Source of the DNA: Clostridiales bacterium
GTDB lineage: Bacteria > Bacillota > Clostridia > DUPQ01
Length of the DNA stretch: 51,139 nucleotides
Direction of reading: 5' to 3'
Assembly (NCBI GenBank): GCA_023145435.1
Contig: JAGLDS010000001.1
Span: 1 to 51,139, forward strand
Shown here: piece by piece, positions 7,920 to 17,203 of the stretch
Numbering within the stretch: position 1 is the stretch's first letter
How the letters are laid out: each line of letters opens with the position of its first letter
The notes under the pieces: generated by a model
The model's database searches: none
Seen by the model: only the letters and a program-made list of their open reading frames with translations
What the model was told of the DNA's origin: nothing
Position numbers and translations under genes: made by a program

Positions 7920-9288
7920 TCTGTGAATCCTCTCTCTTTTGTAGTCTTCGTGATATAGCTTTATGATTATTTCTGGTTATGGGATACATATAAACAAATG
8001 CTACTCCAAGAAGTAAAATTGCTGCCGGTACAGGGCCTTGCATTGCTCTAATAGCCCATAATGCTGAATTAGGTTGCACAGCTTCTCCGTATACTTCCGG
8101 ATTGATATATCCGGTAATATCAAGAACAATACCTGAAATCCAAATTACTACAGCTACCCCCAATTTCTGGAAAAAAGTTACCAACCCATAATACACACCT
8201 TCTGTTTTTTTCTTAGATTTTAATGTTCCATAATCTATGCAATCAGGAATCAAAGTGTGTGGCATAACATGAGCAGCACTGACACCAAGAGCAAGGAATG
8301 CTACAAGAACAAATATCAGCCAAACCGGGGTCTCCGGTGTTATGAATATTACCAGTAACAGTGCAATTGCCAGTTCAATAATTCCAATCATATAGGCAGT
8401 TCGTTTTTCCAATTTTTCAGAAAGTTTAACCCATATTGGTAAAAAGATTGCAGCTAGAATAAAAAGAGTGGCCACAATTATTAAGAAAAGATCGGGTTTT
8501 CGTAACCAGTATGTAAAAAAGTATAAAAACATTGCTTCTACCAGACTAATGGCTGACCAAGTGAAAAAATAGATTAATATAGAAAGTCTGAAAGGGATAT
8601 TATTGAGTATTGGTTTCAAAAAAGCCTTAAAGCCAGGAAAGGGTTGCTTTTTAGGTGGGTTCGCTTTTTCATAACAACCAAAGAATGGAAATAGCGGTGC
8701 AATTGAGATAGCTACAGCAAAAATAACAGCCATTACAATGAAGCCTGTATGTTTATCTGTATATCCTCCGATAATAATATCAGGAATTGCAACTGCAAGT
8801 AGTCCGCCTAATATAGAAAATAGCATTCTGTAAGCTGTAAAGGACGTTCTTTGATCGTAATCATCTACCATTTCAGGCAAAATAGCCTGGTAGGGAACCA
8901 TTACAAGTGTTATAAATGTCATATGCGCCATATATGCAAGAACAGCCAATGTGAAAACGGTCAATTCAGATGTTCCCTGAGGCAAAGCCCATAAGAAGAA
9001 AAAGCTTACACCCAAGGGAATTGCAAAAGCTATAAGGAAAATTCTTCTTCGACCAAAACGAGATCGGGTATTATCTGAAATGTGGCCGACAAGAGGATCT
9101 GTTACTGCATCCCATATTTTTCCGATTAGTACAACTGACCCAGCCAGGGCAGGGCGTATTCCAATTACATCAGTAAGATATATTAAGAAAAAGAATGCGA
9201 TTATAGTATGTGATAATGTGGCAGCCATGTCTCCTGCGCCGAAAAACCATTTTCTCCAGGTAGGGTATTCTTTATTAGCTTTTACCAT
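7909..9288 (-). CDS. GPH-family cation:sugar symporter (MFS)
   Basis: This is an approximately 459-residue protein with about 12 transmembrane helices. It starts with the WRKWFFGAGDMA segment and carries the DPLVGHISDNTRSRFGRRRIF loop diagnostic of glycoside-pentoside-hexuronide:cation symporters (the MelB/XynB group). The start at 9288 is chosen for the GGGGGGAC site just upstream; an ATG 24 nt earlier is less well placed. It overlaps the GNAT-like gene. It is divergent from an acetylxylan esterase gene, which suggests uptake of xylan- or hemicellulose-derived oligosaccharides. Confidence 0.88.
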   Translation of the reverse strand: MVKANKEYPTWRKWFFGAGDMAATLSHTIIAFFFLIYLTDVIGIRPALAGSVVLIGKIWDAVTDPLVGHISDNTRSRFGRRRIFLIAFAIPLGVSFFFLWALPQGTSELTVFTLAVLAYMAHMTFITLVMVPYQAILPEMVDDYDQRTSFTAYRMLFSILGGLLAVAIPDIIIGGYTDKHTGFIVMAVIFAVAISIAPLFPFFGCYEKANPPKKQPFPGFKAFLKPILNNIPFRLSILIYFFTWSAISLVEAMFLYFFTYWLRKPDLFLIIVATLFILAAIFLPIWVKLSEKLEKRTAYMIGIIELAIALLLVIFITPETPVWLIFVLVAFLALGVSAAHVMPHTLIPDCIDYGTLKSKKKTEGVYYGLVTFFQKLGVAVVIWISGIVLDITGYINPEVYGEAVQPNSALWAIRAMQGPVPAAILLLGVAFVYMYPITRNNHKAISRRLQKREDSQNEL

Positions 9289-9507
9289 ATGTCCCCCCAT
9301 AATGTAATGCAATTTATTACCTGATAATAATACCCCATCATAAGTGAATCTGCAAGAATCGGAAATCTAACTATCTTCAAAACATCAAACATCTTTCCGT
9401 TATTTAGTAGATTCAATCAATCATCCCAGGGGTAATTGGATGTTTAGGGTTTTTATTAGCAGGAGTATGTTATAAAATGTGATATGAGAAATGACAGGGG
9501 GGTATAT

Positions 9508-10470
9508 ATGCCACTTTTAGATAAGCCTATTGAGGAACTTCGGGAATATATGGGATCTGGAATCTGTCCGGGTGACATCGATGAGTACTGGGAAGATGCA
9601 TTGAAAGAAATGAAGGCGGTTGACCCAGCGGTTAAGCTTACTTTGTCTGATTTTCAATGGCCAGGGGTTAAGTGCTATGACATGTATTATACAGGAGTTA
9701 AGGGAGCAAGAATCTATGCAAAGCTTTTAAAACCTGAAAAAAAGTCTGCAAATAAAAATCCGGCTGTTATTCGTTTCCATGGATATTATGGTAATAGCGG
9801 GGCATGGCATGAATACCTGGGATTTGCTCTGGCAGGCTATACAGTAGCAGCAATGGATACAAGAGGACAGGGGGGGAAATCCGAAGATACCGGTGGATTT
9901 AAAGGAACAACAATAAAAGGAAATATAGTAAGAGGGCTTGATGATGATAAACACAATTTAATGTTTCGTCATATTTATTTGGACTGCGCACAGCTTGCAG
10001 GTATCATTATGAATATGGATGATGTAGATGAAAATCGCGTGGGATGTTATGGGAACTCACAGGGTGGAGCTCTTACAATAGCCTGTGCAGCTCTAGAACC
10101 AAGAATAAAAAGGGCGGCACCACTGCATCCCTTCCTTTGTGATTATAAACGTGTCTGGGACATGGATCTTGATGTGGATGCTTATGAAGAACTAAGATAC
10201 TTTTTCAGAGCATTTGATCCTGAACATAAAAGAGAAGAAGAAATTTTCTTAAAACTCGGATATATTGACCTTGTAAATATTGCGAAAAGAATAAAAGGCA
10301 GAGTATTGTGTGGAATTGGTTTGCTAGACAACTTATGTCCTCCATCAACAGTTTTTGCCGCTTATAACAACATGATATGTGAAAAAGAAATAAAAGTTTA
10401 TCCTGATTTCAAACATGAAGGTATGGGATTTTTTTATGATGATACATTTTTGTTTATGAAAGGATTATAA
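9508..10470 (+). CDS. Acetylxylan esterase / cephalosporin-C deacetylase family (CE7)
   Basis: This 320-residue alpha/beta hydrolase removes acetyl groups from xylo-oligosaccharides. It has the CE7 features in order: RFHGYYGNSG oxyanion region, the RGQGG motif, nucleophile Ser184 in GNSQGG, Asp274 in GLLDNLCPP, and His303 in FKHEGMG. It has no signal peptide, so it acts on imported oligosaccharides, consistent with the divergent GPH symporter. The start at 9508 has AGGGGGG at ideal spacing; an ATG at 9484 lies before that site and is unlikely. It ends 2 nt before the next gene, exactly where base composition changes. Confidence 0.9.
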   Translation: MPLLDKPIEELREYMGSGICPGDIDEYWEDALKEMKAVDPAVKLTLSDFQWPGVKCYDMYYTGVKGARIYAKLLKPEKKSANKNPAVIRFHGYYGNSGAWHEYLGFALAGYTVAAMDTRGQGGKSEDTGGFKGTTIKGNIVRGLDDDKHNLMFRHIYLDCAQLAGIIMNMDDVDENRVGCYGNSQGGALTIACAALEPRIKRAAPLHPFLCDYKRVWDMDLDVDAYEELRYFFRAFDPEHKREEEIFLKLGYIDLVNIAKRIKGRVLCGIGLLDNLCPPSTVFAAYNNMICEKEIKVYPDFKHEGMGFFYDDTFLFMKGL

Positions 10471-10472
10471 AT

Positions 10473-11432
10473 ATGGAATATAAACAACTTGATTTTAAAA
10501 ATATTACCACTTATTTAGTTAAAAATCGTATTAATTTAGTTACAATTGATACTCAGATGAATCCTTTAGATAATAAGTACGAGAGATTTGAAGATAGCGA
10601 CTTTTCAATATTAATTGATAAGATTATAGCTGCTAGAAAAATAGGAGCTCCTGTTATTTTATCAATGGGAGCACATGTGATTAAAAATAATTTATCTAGA
10701 TATTTAATTGCTATGATGAAAGAGGGTATTATTACCCATATTTCAAGTAATGGAGCTGGCTCTATTCATGATTTTGAATTAGCATATAACGGAGGGACAA
10801 GTGAAAATGTTCCTACAGCTATTGAAGATGGTTCATTTGGCATGTGGGAAGAAACAGGAAAATGGATGAATGATGCTATTAATAAAGGGGCTGAGTTAGG
10901 GATGGGTTATGGTGAAAGCTTAGCTGTATATATTGAACAGAATCCAGAGCTGTTTACATATAAAGATGATTGTGTCCTATATCAGGCATATAAAAACAAT
11001 GTAATGGCTACTTATCATATTGCTTTAGGAACAGATATTATTCATCAACATCCAACATGTAAAATGGGTGCCATTGGCGTTACTAGTGGTGTAGATTTTA
11101 AGAGATTTTGTTATTCAGTAGCACAAATGGATAAAGGTGTATTTTTAAATTTTGGTTCAGCAGTTATTGGACCTGAAGTATTTTTAAAAGCACTATCAAT
11201 TTCTAGAAATTTAGGGTATCAAGTATTTGATATTACAACAGCAAATTTTGATTTGATTAAATTAGGAGATTATAAGAGAAAACTGACTTATGATGATTAT
11301 GAGTATTACTATCGACCTAGAAAAAATATTGTTAATCGTCCAGTTAGTAAAGGGGGAACAGGTTTTCATTTTTCTCTAGACCATAAAGTTTCCATACCAA
11401 ATATTTATCATCAAGTGATAGAAAGAAGGTAG
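10473..11432 (+). CDS. Deoxyhypusine-synthase-like protein (paralogue A)
   Basis: This is a 319-residue protein of the bacterial DHS-like family. Motifs are MGAHVI (65-70), SNGAGSIHDFE (92-102; the NAD-site loop, like TAGGVEED of true DHS), GTDIIHQH (186-193) and FLNFGSAVIGPEV (224-236). A C-terminal RPRK follows (Lys284), which may align with the imine-forming Lys of DHS. Bacteria lack eIF5A, so hypusination is not the role. An NAD-dependent reaction on an amine- or sugar-derived metabolite is inferred. A second copy lies at 42684-43640. AAAGGA precedes the ATG. It is 3 nt from the TIM-barrel gene and 2 nt from the esterase. Confidence 0.75.
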   Translation: MEYKQLDFKNITTYLVKNRINLVTIDTQMNPLDNKYERFEDSDFSILIDKIIAARKIGAPVILSMGAHVIKNNLSRYLIAMMKEGIITHISSNGAGSIHDFELAYNGGTSENVPTAIEDGSFGMWEETGKWMNDAINKGAELGMGYGESLAVYIEQNPELFTYKDDCVLYQAYKNNVMATYHIALGTDIIHQHPTCKMGAIGVTSGVDFKRFCYSVAQMDKGVFLNFGSAVIGPEVFLKALSISRNLGYQVFDITTANFDLIKLGDYKRKLTYDDYEYYYRPRKNIVNRPVSKGGTGFHFSLDHKVSIPNIYHQVIERR

Positions 11433-11435
11433 TTT

Positions 11436-13460
11436 ATGAATAAGTGGGATGCAAAGTTTGGGTTTTTCTGGTATAACGATGAAGAAATTTTTCAATTTAC
11501 ACAAGAAGACTTTGATAAAAAAGCAAAAACATATAAGGATGTGGGAATTAATATTGTTATAACTTTTTCATGTACTCATTTTAGATGGACTATGTATGAA
11601 CATTGGGCAATTATTAATGAGGCTTTGCGTAAAATGGTAATTGCTTGCCATAAATATGATATTCAAGTAGTAGAACATCACTCTACACATTTAACATTTG
11701 ACCCACAAAATCAAGATGAATGGGACTTTTTTGAGAGAACACTAAAAAAGCGACATAGTTCAATTGATTCATGGGATAACATTAGAAATGTTGTTAATGA
11801 TAATTTTACAAGCGCATTTAGGCAAATTGACGGACGCACAGGTGAATATGCAAGAAGCCGCTATAAAGGTTTTTGTATGTGTTTTAATAATGAAAAATAT
11901 CGAAAAGCATATTTTGACTATTTAGAGATACTATATTTAGAAACAAAAGTAGATGGCATTATGACTGATGATGTTCAATACTTTGGCGATTGGAATGCTT
12001 GTACTTGTGAATATTGTCGTACTCAATTTAGAGATCAAACAGGATATGAAATACCACAACCAGATGAGTGGGATGACTTTTATAATGATTATGATAATAA
12101 AGTATTTGTAGCGTGGGTAAAATTTAAGAGACAATCAACTGAACGATTTCAAAGAGATGTAAATGAACATTTTAAAAGTTTAGGACTATCATTGTTAAGA
12201 CCAAATTATGTGTCAAATACTATTAATACAAATCCAACATCTTATCCATTTGATGTTTGTAGTGATATTTGGGATTGGGTATTTCAAGAAAATTGTTTTT
12301 CTAGTATTATAAAATATTCATGGCCTAGATGGTTTACAGAGGCTGTCCATAGATATGCTATGGGACGGAAAAATAATGTACCAAGTATGTCTATGTTTTA
12401 TCCTGATAGATATGACTCATACTATTTTACTTGGTCGCTAGCGCAGTTTTTCGGGCAATTAAGCTTATTTACACCTGAAGGAAAAGATATGACAGATGTT
12501 GAAAAAACTTTCCGAGATTTTGAGAAAAAACATTGGGATGTGTTGCAAAACCAGCAAAAACAAAGTGATTTCGCCATATATTATCCATTTGACTCTTGGC
12601 AATATACTGATGAGAAAAAATCTCAATCAATTAGTATGTTTATGGCTTATGCTCAAGGTGCGTTATTTAATGGTTTAATTCCAGATATGGTTTATCAAGA
12701 TGAAGATTTCATGCAATTTGGGACAATTCTTTTACCAGATGTGCGAATGATGTCAACTGCTATGCTTGAAAAATTAAACAAATATGTAAAAGATGGTGGA
12801 AATTTAATAATCGTTGGAGTACCTGGAATAAAAGATGAATTTGGAAACTACCGAGATAAGAAAGAGATTAATAAAGCATTTATGGTTAATACATCTTTAG
12901 AGGTGGATGGTAACGATGAAAATTTAGGAGATATTTATTTTACATCACTAACACCATTTGCTGATGATTATTATGAAGTAACCAATGTAGACCGTTGGTA
13001 TGGAACAGAACTTAGAGCAGAAAAACCAAAATTGATTACAGAACAGATGTCAAAAAATCAAGGAGATATGTTAAGAGCTTTATTGCCAGAAAATCTTTTG
13101 ACAATTAGAGAGAAAAACACTAATGAATTATATCTAACTCAATTATATTTTTCACATGATAATAAGTATGTTTTGCTTCATATATTAAATGCTAATGAAA
13201 CATTAAAAACAGATAAAAAAGATGTTGGCCATAGTGATACTATTAAATATTTTATGAATGAGTGTAAAGACAAAAATGAAGAAATTAAAATAACCATTAT
13301 CGATTATCCTAATTATGATCTTACTAGTGGACAAATAATTTCTCCTGAATTTGAAGAAATAAAAGAAGTATTATTAAAAAGGAATGAAACTGGGGTAGAA
13401 GTAACTATACCTAAGAATACTTTTTCAGGATATGGAATTGTATTAATAAAAATGGGGTAA
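11436..13460 (+). CDS. Large TIM-barrel glycosidase-like protein
   Basis: This is a 674-residue cytoplasmic protein. The N-terminal part (1-380) looks like a (beta/alpha)8 barrel of the GH42/GHL type, with the DGIMTDDVQYFGDW segment (173-186; acidic pair 178-179) and a C-T-C-E-Y-C cluster (189-194) that could bind zinc. A Rossmann-like middle domain (about 390-500; LPDVRMMSTAMLEKLNKYV, then GGNLIIVG) resembles the beta-galactosidase trimerisation domain, followed by a beta-rich C-terminus. The substrate is unknown. It is co-transcribed with the DHS-like gene; the second DHS-like gene is also followed by a TIM-barrel glycosidase-like protein. Confidence 0.7.
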   Translation: MNKWDAKFGFFWYNDEEIFQFTQEDFDKKAKTYKDVGINIVITFSCTHFRWTMYEHWAIINEALRKMVIACHKYDIQVVEHHSTHLTFDPQNQDEWDFFERTLKKRHSSIDSWDNIRNVVNDNFTSAFRQIDGRTGEYARSRYKGFCMCFNNEKYRKAYFDYLEILYLETKVDGIMTDDVQYFGDWNACTCEYCRTQFRDQTGYEIPQPDEWDDFYNDYDNKVFVAWVKFKRQSTERFQRDVNEHFKSLGLSLLRPNYVSNTINTNPTSYPFDVCSDIWDWVFQENCFSSIIKYSWPRWFTEAVHRYAMGRKNNVPSMSMFYPDRYDSYYFTWSLAQFFGQLSLFTPEGKDMTDVEKTFRDFEKKHWDVLQNQQKQSDFAIYYPFDSWQYTDEKKSQSISMFMAYAQGALFNGLIPDMVYQDEDFMQFGTILLPDVRMMSTAMLEKLNKYVKDGGNLIIVGVPGIKDEFGNYRDKKEINKAFMVNTSLEVDGNDENLGDIYFTSLTPFADDYYEVTNVDRWYGTELRAEKPKLITEQMSKNQGDMLRALLPENLLTIREKNTNELYLTQLYFSHDNKYVLLHILNANETLKTDKKDVGHSDTIKYFMNECKDKNEEIKITIIDYPNYDLTSGQIISPEFEEIKEVLLKRNETGVEVTIPKNTFSGYGIVLIKMG

Positions 13461-13465
13461 ATAAA

Positions 13466-14788
13466 ATTAGAACTATTACAGGAACATTTGTAATTATTGG
13501 AGGAGGAGCAGCTGGATTTGGGTTGTGTTCTTCGTTGTTGTCAAAATTACAACACAATGAAACAGTTATTTTAATTGAACAATTTAATAAATTAGGTGGC
13601 ACATCAACAATTGGTGGAGTAAACACCTGGGAACCAGGAGTAGCAGGACAAGGAATTCACTATCAGTTAGCTAAGCATTTATTAGAAACTAAACAAGGGG
13701 GAGTAAGCCAGAGCATAGGTTCTGTTAATAGAGAAACTCCCTATGGCTTTTCGACAATTACTAATAAAGATTCATATGAGAGTACTTTAAAAAGAAGTGG
13801 ACTTACTAGAGATAAGCGGAGACGATTTACATTTGAACCAGATGCCATGGCAACAACTATGGAAACAATAATAACAACTTATCCTAATTTATTATTATTA
13901 TATCAACACCAATTAATTGATGTTTCATACCATAAAGAGCATATTGATAGTGTAATAATAAGAAATAAAGAAACCAAAGAGAAAGTTATTGTTAAAGGAA
14001 GTTACTTTGCAGATTGTACTGGTGATATAGTATTGGCTAGAATAGCAGGTTGTAAAACAAATTTTGGAGAAGATAGTTTTGATTTATATAAAGAACCATC
14101 AGCACCAATTAAATCTTCAAAGAATATAAATGGAATAACACAAGTTTTCAGATTACAACAAACAACTAAAAAAAAGCCATATAAGATGCCACTTCTATAT
14201 CATCATGAAAATACAAAAAAATGGATGAGAAAAATAAATGAATATAAACTGGTACCATCCATTAATCAGTATCCAAATGGAGATTTGTGTGTAAACTTAC
14301 TACCAACTATGGATGGTAATGAATATATGAATTTACCAAAAGAAGATAGAAGGTTTTTTCTAGATTCTAGAACTTTTGCATATTTTGAATTTTTAGCTAC
14401 CCATAAAGGTTTTGAGTCAAAAAGAATTAGTCATATATTTCCCATGATTGGAATAAGAGAATCTTATCGTTTAGTTGGCCAAATTGTTTTGACTGAAAAT
14501 GATATTTATCAAGATACTTATAAAGAAAACATTCTTTGTCAGGCGGATCATGCGCTAGATACTCATGGAAAAAGTATTGTTAAAGGGAAGGCTATAGTTG
14601 AATTAAGTAAACCATATGGAATACCAAAAGAATGTGTATTAACAAAAGAGTTTGATAATTTGGTTGTAGCAAGTAGAGGATCTTCTTTTTCTCATATTGT
14701 GGCTTCATCATGTCGCTTAACCAGGACCATGATGGCTTTGGGCGAGGGAGCGGGAAAACTACTATACCAAGCTTATCTTCATAAATAA
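13466..14788 (+). CDS. FAD-dependent oxidoreductase (FAD_oxidored type), start uncertain
   Basis: The protein has the dinucleotide fold FVIIGGGAAGFG near its N-terminus and then LGGTSTIGGVNTW. The DCTGDIVLARIAGC segment and the C-terminal LTRTMMALGEGAGKLLY are typical of the pfam12831 family. No ATG, GTG or TTG lies in frame upstream of the glycine motif. The open frame begins after a stop at 13412-13414, and the first standard start (TTG 13523) would delete the FAD site. ATT at 13466, 8 nt after GGGG, is the proposed start; a -1 frameshift from the preceding gene or a sequence error are alternatives. An intrinsic terminator follows. Confidence 0.6.
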   Translation: MRTITGTFVIIGGGAAGFGLCSSLLSKLQHNETVILIEQFNKLGGTSTIGGVNTWEPGVAGQGIHYQLAKHLLETKQGGVSQSIGSVNRETPYGFSTITNKDSYESTLKRSGLTRDKRRRFTFEPDAMATTMETIITTYPNLLLLYQHQLIDVSYHKEHIDSVIIRNKETKEKVIVKGSYFADCTGDIVLARIAGCKTNFGEDSFDLYKEPSAPIKSSKNINGITQVFRLQQTTKKKPYKMPLLYHHENTKKWMRKINEYKLVPSINQYPNGDLCVNLLPTMDGNEYMNLPKEDRRFFLDSRTFAYFEFLATHKGFESKRISHIFPMIGIRESYRLVGQIVLTENDIYQDTYKENILCQADHALDTHGKSIVKGKAIVELSKPYGIPKECVLTKEFDNLVVASRGSSFSHIVASSCRLTRTMMALGEGAGKLLYQAYLHK

Positions 14789-14803
14789 AAAGTATAATAA
14801 TCA

Positions 14804-14836
14804 TAAGAGAGATTAACTAGTTAGCTTCTCTTTTTA
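14804..14836 (+). terminator. Intrinsic terminator after the FAD oxidoreductase
   Basis: AAGAGA (805-810 of the 14.8 kb block) pairs with TCTCTT (827-832), with further A-T and G-T pairs inside, followed by a run of T. It ends the esterase/DHS-like/TIM-barrel/oxidoreductase transcript. Confidence 0.7.
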
Positions 14837-14920
14837 TAAACGAATAATAGTTATACATCAATCATTGCATCTCAGACCATTATTGTTGGCTAAGTTGCTA
14901 TCTTCTTCATAAGTTCAACA

Positions 14921-15232
14921 TTAATCTGTCATAGAAGGTGTCAGAGCCCATAAACAGGTATTACCACCCATATTAGCAGGGTTGATACTCACCTTATTTA
15001 TAAGTTCTTTTGGAATTAACTTTCCATGAGAGTAGATATTTTCATCAATACAGTTATCTTTATATTCATTAATAATCCCTGATGGTGTGTCTAATTTAAA
15101 TAGTTCATCATAGTGAGATAGTGGTAATACAATCTCTTCATAATGTTGATCTAAGTCTCCATCACCATCTAATCGTAGAGCTTGAAATCTCGTGAATCGG
15201 TACTTTCTATCTGGTCGCCCTTGAGATAAGAC
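14921..15232 (-). pseudogene. 3' remnant of an unidentified gene
   Basis: In the 550-nt stretch without an intact gene (14789-15338), the minus strand keeps a coherent reading of about 103 codons ending at 14921. It is closed upstream by an in-frame TAG and has no start or ribosome site. It includes GRPDRKYRFTRFQALRLDGD, then EEIVLPLSHYDELF, and ends CLWALTPSMTD. Codon choice is like real genes, so it looks like the 3' end of a broken gene. I do not recognise the family. The rest of the stretch holds only the terminator at its left end. Confidence 0.45.
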
Positions 15233-15338
15233 CTAGTGTACAGATGTTTCTTCTATGAGTATAACTTTGTCATAAAATAATCTTATTTGCAGATAACAAA
15301 AAGTACTTTTGATAAATATTTGTTATGTAAGTAATATA

Positions 15339-16517
15339 TCATTCAGAGCGTAAAGCTTCTATTGGATTTAAATTTGCAGCTTTTAGTGCTGGGAAAATAC
15401 CAAAGACTAAACCAATAACCAATGAGAATCCAAATGATACAAATACCCACATAGTATCTATTACTGGAGGTACAAATTTAGATATTAATAATTGAATTGA
15501 TAGTATGCCAATTATTATACCTATTATGCCACCTAAGCCAGTTACTACCACAGCTTCAATTATGAATTGAGTCATTATACTAGAACGTTTTGCTCCAATT
15601 GCTTTTCTGATACCAATTTCTCTTGTTCTTTCTGTAACAGAAACTAACATGATATTCATTATACCTATTCCACCAACTAGTAATGATATAACTGCAATCC
15701 CACCAAGAATTAGAGCTAGTGTATCTGTAACTTCAGAAAGTGTATCTAATATCATTGCTAAATTAAATACTCTATAAGAATCATCTGTTCCATAGAATTC
15801 AGTTAAAAATGTTTCTAAAACAACTACAGTTTCATCAACTAACTCACTATCAGAAACTAAAATTGTAAAGTTGTTTATTTTAGCACTTGAGAACATTCGT
15901 TGTGCTGTTGTTAGAGGTATTAATATAGCATCATCTGAACTACCTTCTTGACCACCTTCTTTTTCATCGAGAATTCCTACAACTTTAAAAGGTGTTCCAT
16001 CAATCTTTATATATGCGCCTAATGCTTGATCTTTACTATCAAATAAATTGTTAACAACAGCAGTACCAATTACAGCTATTTTTTGGCGAAACTCTAAATC
16101 AAGATCTAGAATATATCGGCCATCTTGAACATGGGAGTTTTTAACTAGTTCATATGCAGCATTAGTTCCTATTATTTGAGAATTTTCATAAGATTCCGCT
16201 TCATACTTTATTGTAGCATTACCTGTTACTGTTGGAGAAACTGCTTCAATATATTTAGAGTTTTCTTCTGTAAATGCTATAAATTCATTATAAGATAAAT
16301 CTCTATTAGTTCCTTTATTAAACAAGGTTACAGTTAATGTATTAGATCCTAAGTCTTCAATAGAACTAGTAATACTTGCAGTACTTCCCATTGCAAAACC
16401 TGTTGCAGCTATAACAGCAGCTACTCCGATTATTACACCTAGCATGGTGAGAAATGTTCGCCATTTATTGCTTATTATACTGGCTATTGCCATTTTTAGT
16501 GCTAATAGAAAACCCAT
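15339..16517 (-). CDS. MacB-type ABC permease (FtsX fold)
   Basis: This is a 392-residue membrane protein with one N-terminal helix, a large extracytoplasmic MacB_PCD-like domain and three C-terminal helices with the FtsX signature (GGIGIMNIMLVSVTERTREIGIRKAIGAK). It is the permease of an export system with the ATPase and adaptor encoded just upstream. The ATPase stop and this start overlap by one base. In Bacillota such systems export peptides, toxins or antibiotics; the substrate is unknown. A two-component system diverges from the operon. Confidence 0.88.
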   Translation of the reverse strand: MGFLLALKMAIASIISNKWRTFLTMLGVIIGVAAVIAATGFAMGSTASITSSIEDLGSNTLTVTLFNKGTNRDLSYNEFIAFTEENSKYIEAVSPTVTGNATIKYEAESYENSQIIGTNAAYELVKNSHVQDGRYILDLDLEFRQKIAVIGTAVVNNLFDSKDQALGAYIKIDGTPFKVVGILDEKEGGQEGSSDDAILIPLTTAQRMFSSAKINNFTILVSDSELVDETVVVLETFLTEFYGTDDSYRVFNLAMILDTLSEVTDTLALILGGIAVISLLVGGIGIMNIMLVSVTERTREIGIRKAIGAKRSSIMTQFIIEAVVVTGLGGIIGIIIGILSIQLLISKFVPPVIDTMWVFVSFGFSLVIGLVFGIFPALKAANLNPIEALRSE

Positions 16518-17203
16518 TAGCTCACCTCCACATCTTCGGTAATTTTTCCGTCTTTTAACACGATTTTCCTTCGCGCTGTATTTGCTATATATGTATCATG
16601 AGTAATAAGGATGATAGTATTTCCTTGTTTATGTAAATCAACTAACATATCCATTATTTCTTTTCCCGATTTAGAATCTAAATTACCAGTTGGCTCATCT
16701 GCTAAAATAATAGGGGGATCTGCAACTAGAGCTCTAGCTATTGCAACTCGTTGTTGCTGGCCACCTGAGAGCTCAGTTGGCTTATGGTGAAGTCTGTCAC
16801 CCAAGCCGACCTTTTCTAAAGCTTCAATTGCTTTTTTCTTTCTATTTTTATGAGAATAATTTTGGTAAATTAATGGCATTTCAACATTTTCTAATGCAGT
16901 AAGTTTTGATAAAAGATTAAAACCTTGAAATATAAATCCAATTTTTTTACTTCTAATTAATGCTAATTTACTGCTACTTAATTCAGACACATCTGTTCCT
17001 TCTAAAAAATAAGTTCCTTCATCTAGAGCATCTAAACAACCAATCATATTCATAAGAGTTGATTTACCACTTCCAGAAGGACCTACAATTGAAACAAATT
17101 CATCTTTTTTTATTGTTAAATTAATTCCATCAAGGGCTTTAACATATGTTTCTCCCATTTTATAGGTCTTTTTTAAGTCTTTCATTTCTACTAAAGCTGT
17201 CAT
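16517..17203 (-). CDS. MacB/LolD-type ABC ATPase
   Basis: This is a 228-residue ATPase with Walker [11 protein letters not shown]-loop FQGFNLL, signature [15 protein letters not shown], Walker [13 protein letters not shown] and H-loop THD. It is complete and canonical. Its start overlaps the adaptor's stop by 4 nt (ATGA) and its end overlaps the permease start. It energises the adjacent FtsX-fold permease. Confidence 0.92.
   Translation of the reverse strand: MTALVEMKDLKKTYKMGETYVKALDGINLTIKKDEFVSIVGPSGSGKSTLMNMIGCLDALDEGTYFLEGTDVSELSSSKLALIRSKKIGFIFQGFNLLSKLTALENVEMPLIYQNYSHKNRKKKAIEALEKVGLGDRLHHKPTELSGGQQQRVAIARALVADPPIILADEPTGNLDSKSGKEIMDMLVDLHKQGNTIILITHDTYIANTARRKIVLKDGKITEDVEVS

Noticed and set aside
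2-9431. 11-bp inverted match: CCCTGGGATGA at 2-12 and TCATCCCAGGG at 9421-9431.
   Set aside because: A single 11-mer match in 51 kb is not surprising, and the two sites have no shared context.
10473-11432. True deoxyhypusine synthase acting on eIF5A.
   Set aside because: The DNA is bacterial, bacteria have no eIF5A, and the characteristic SWGK segment of true DHS is not present.
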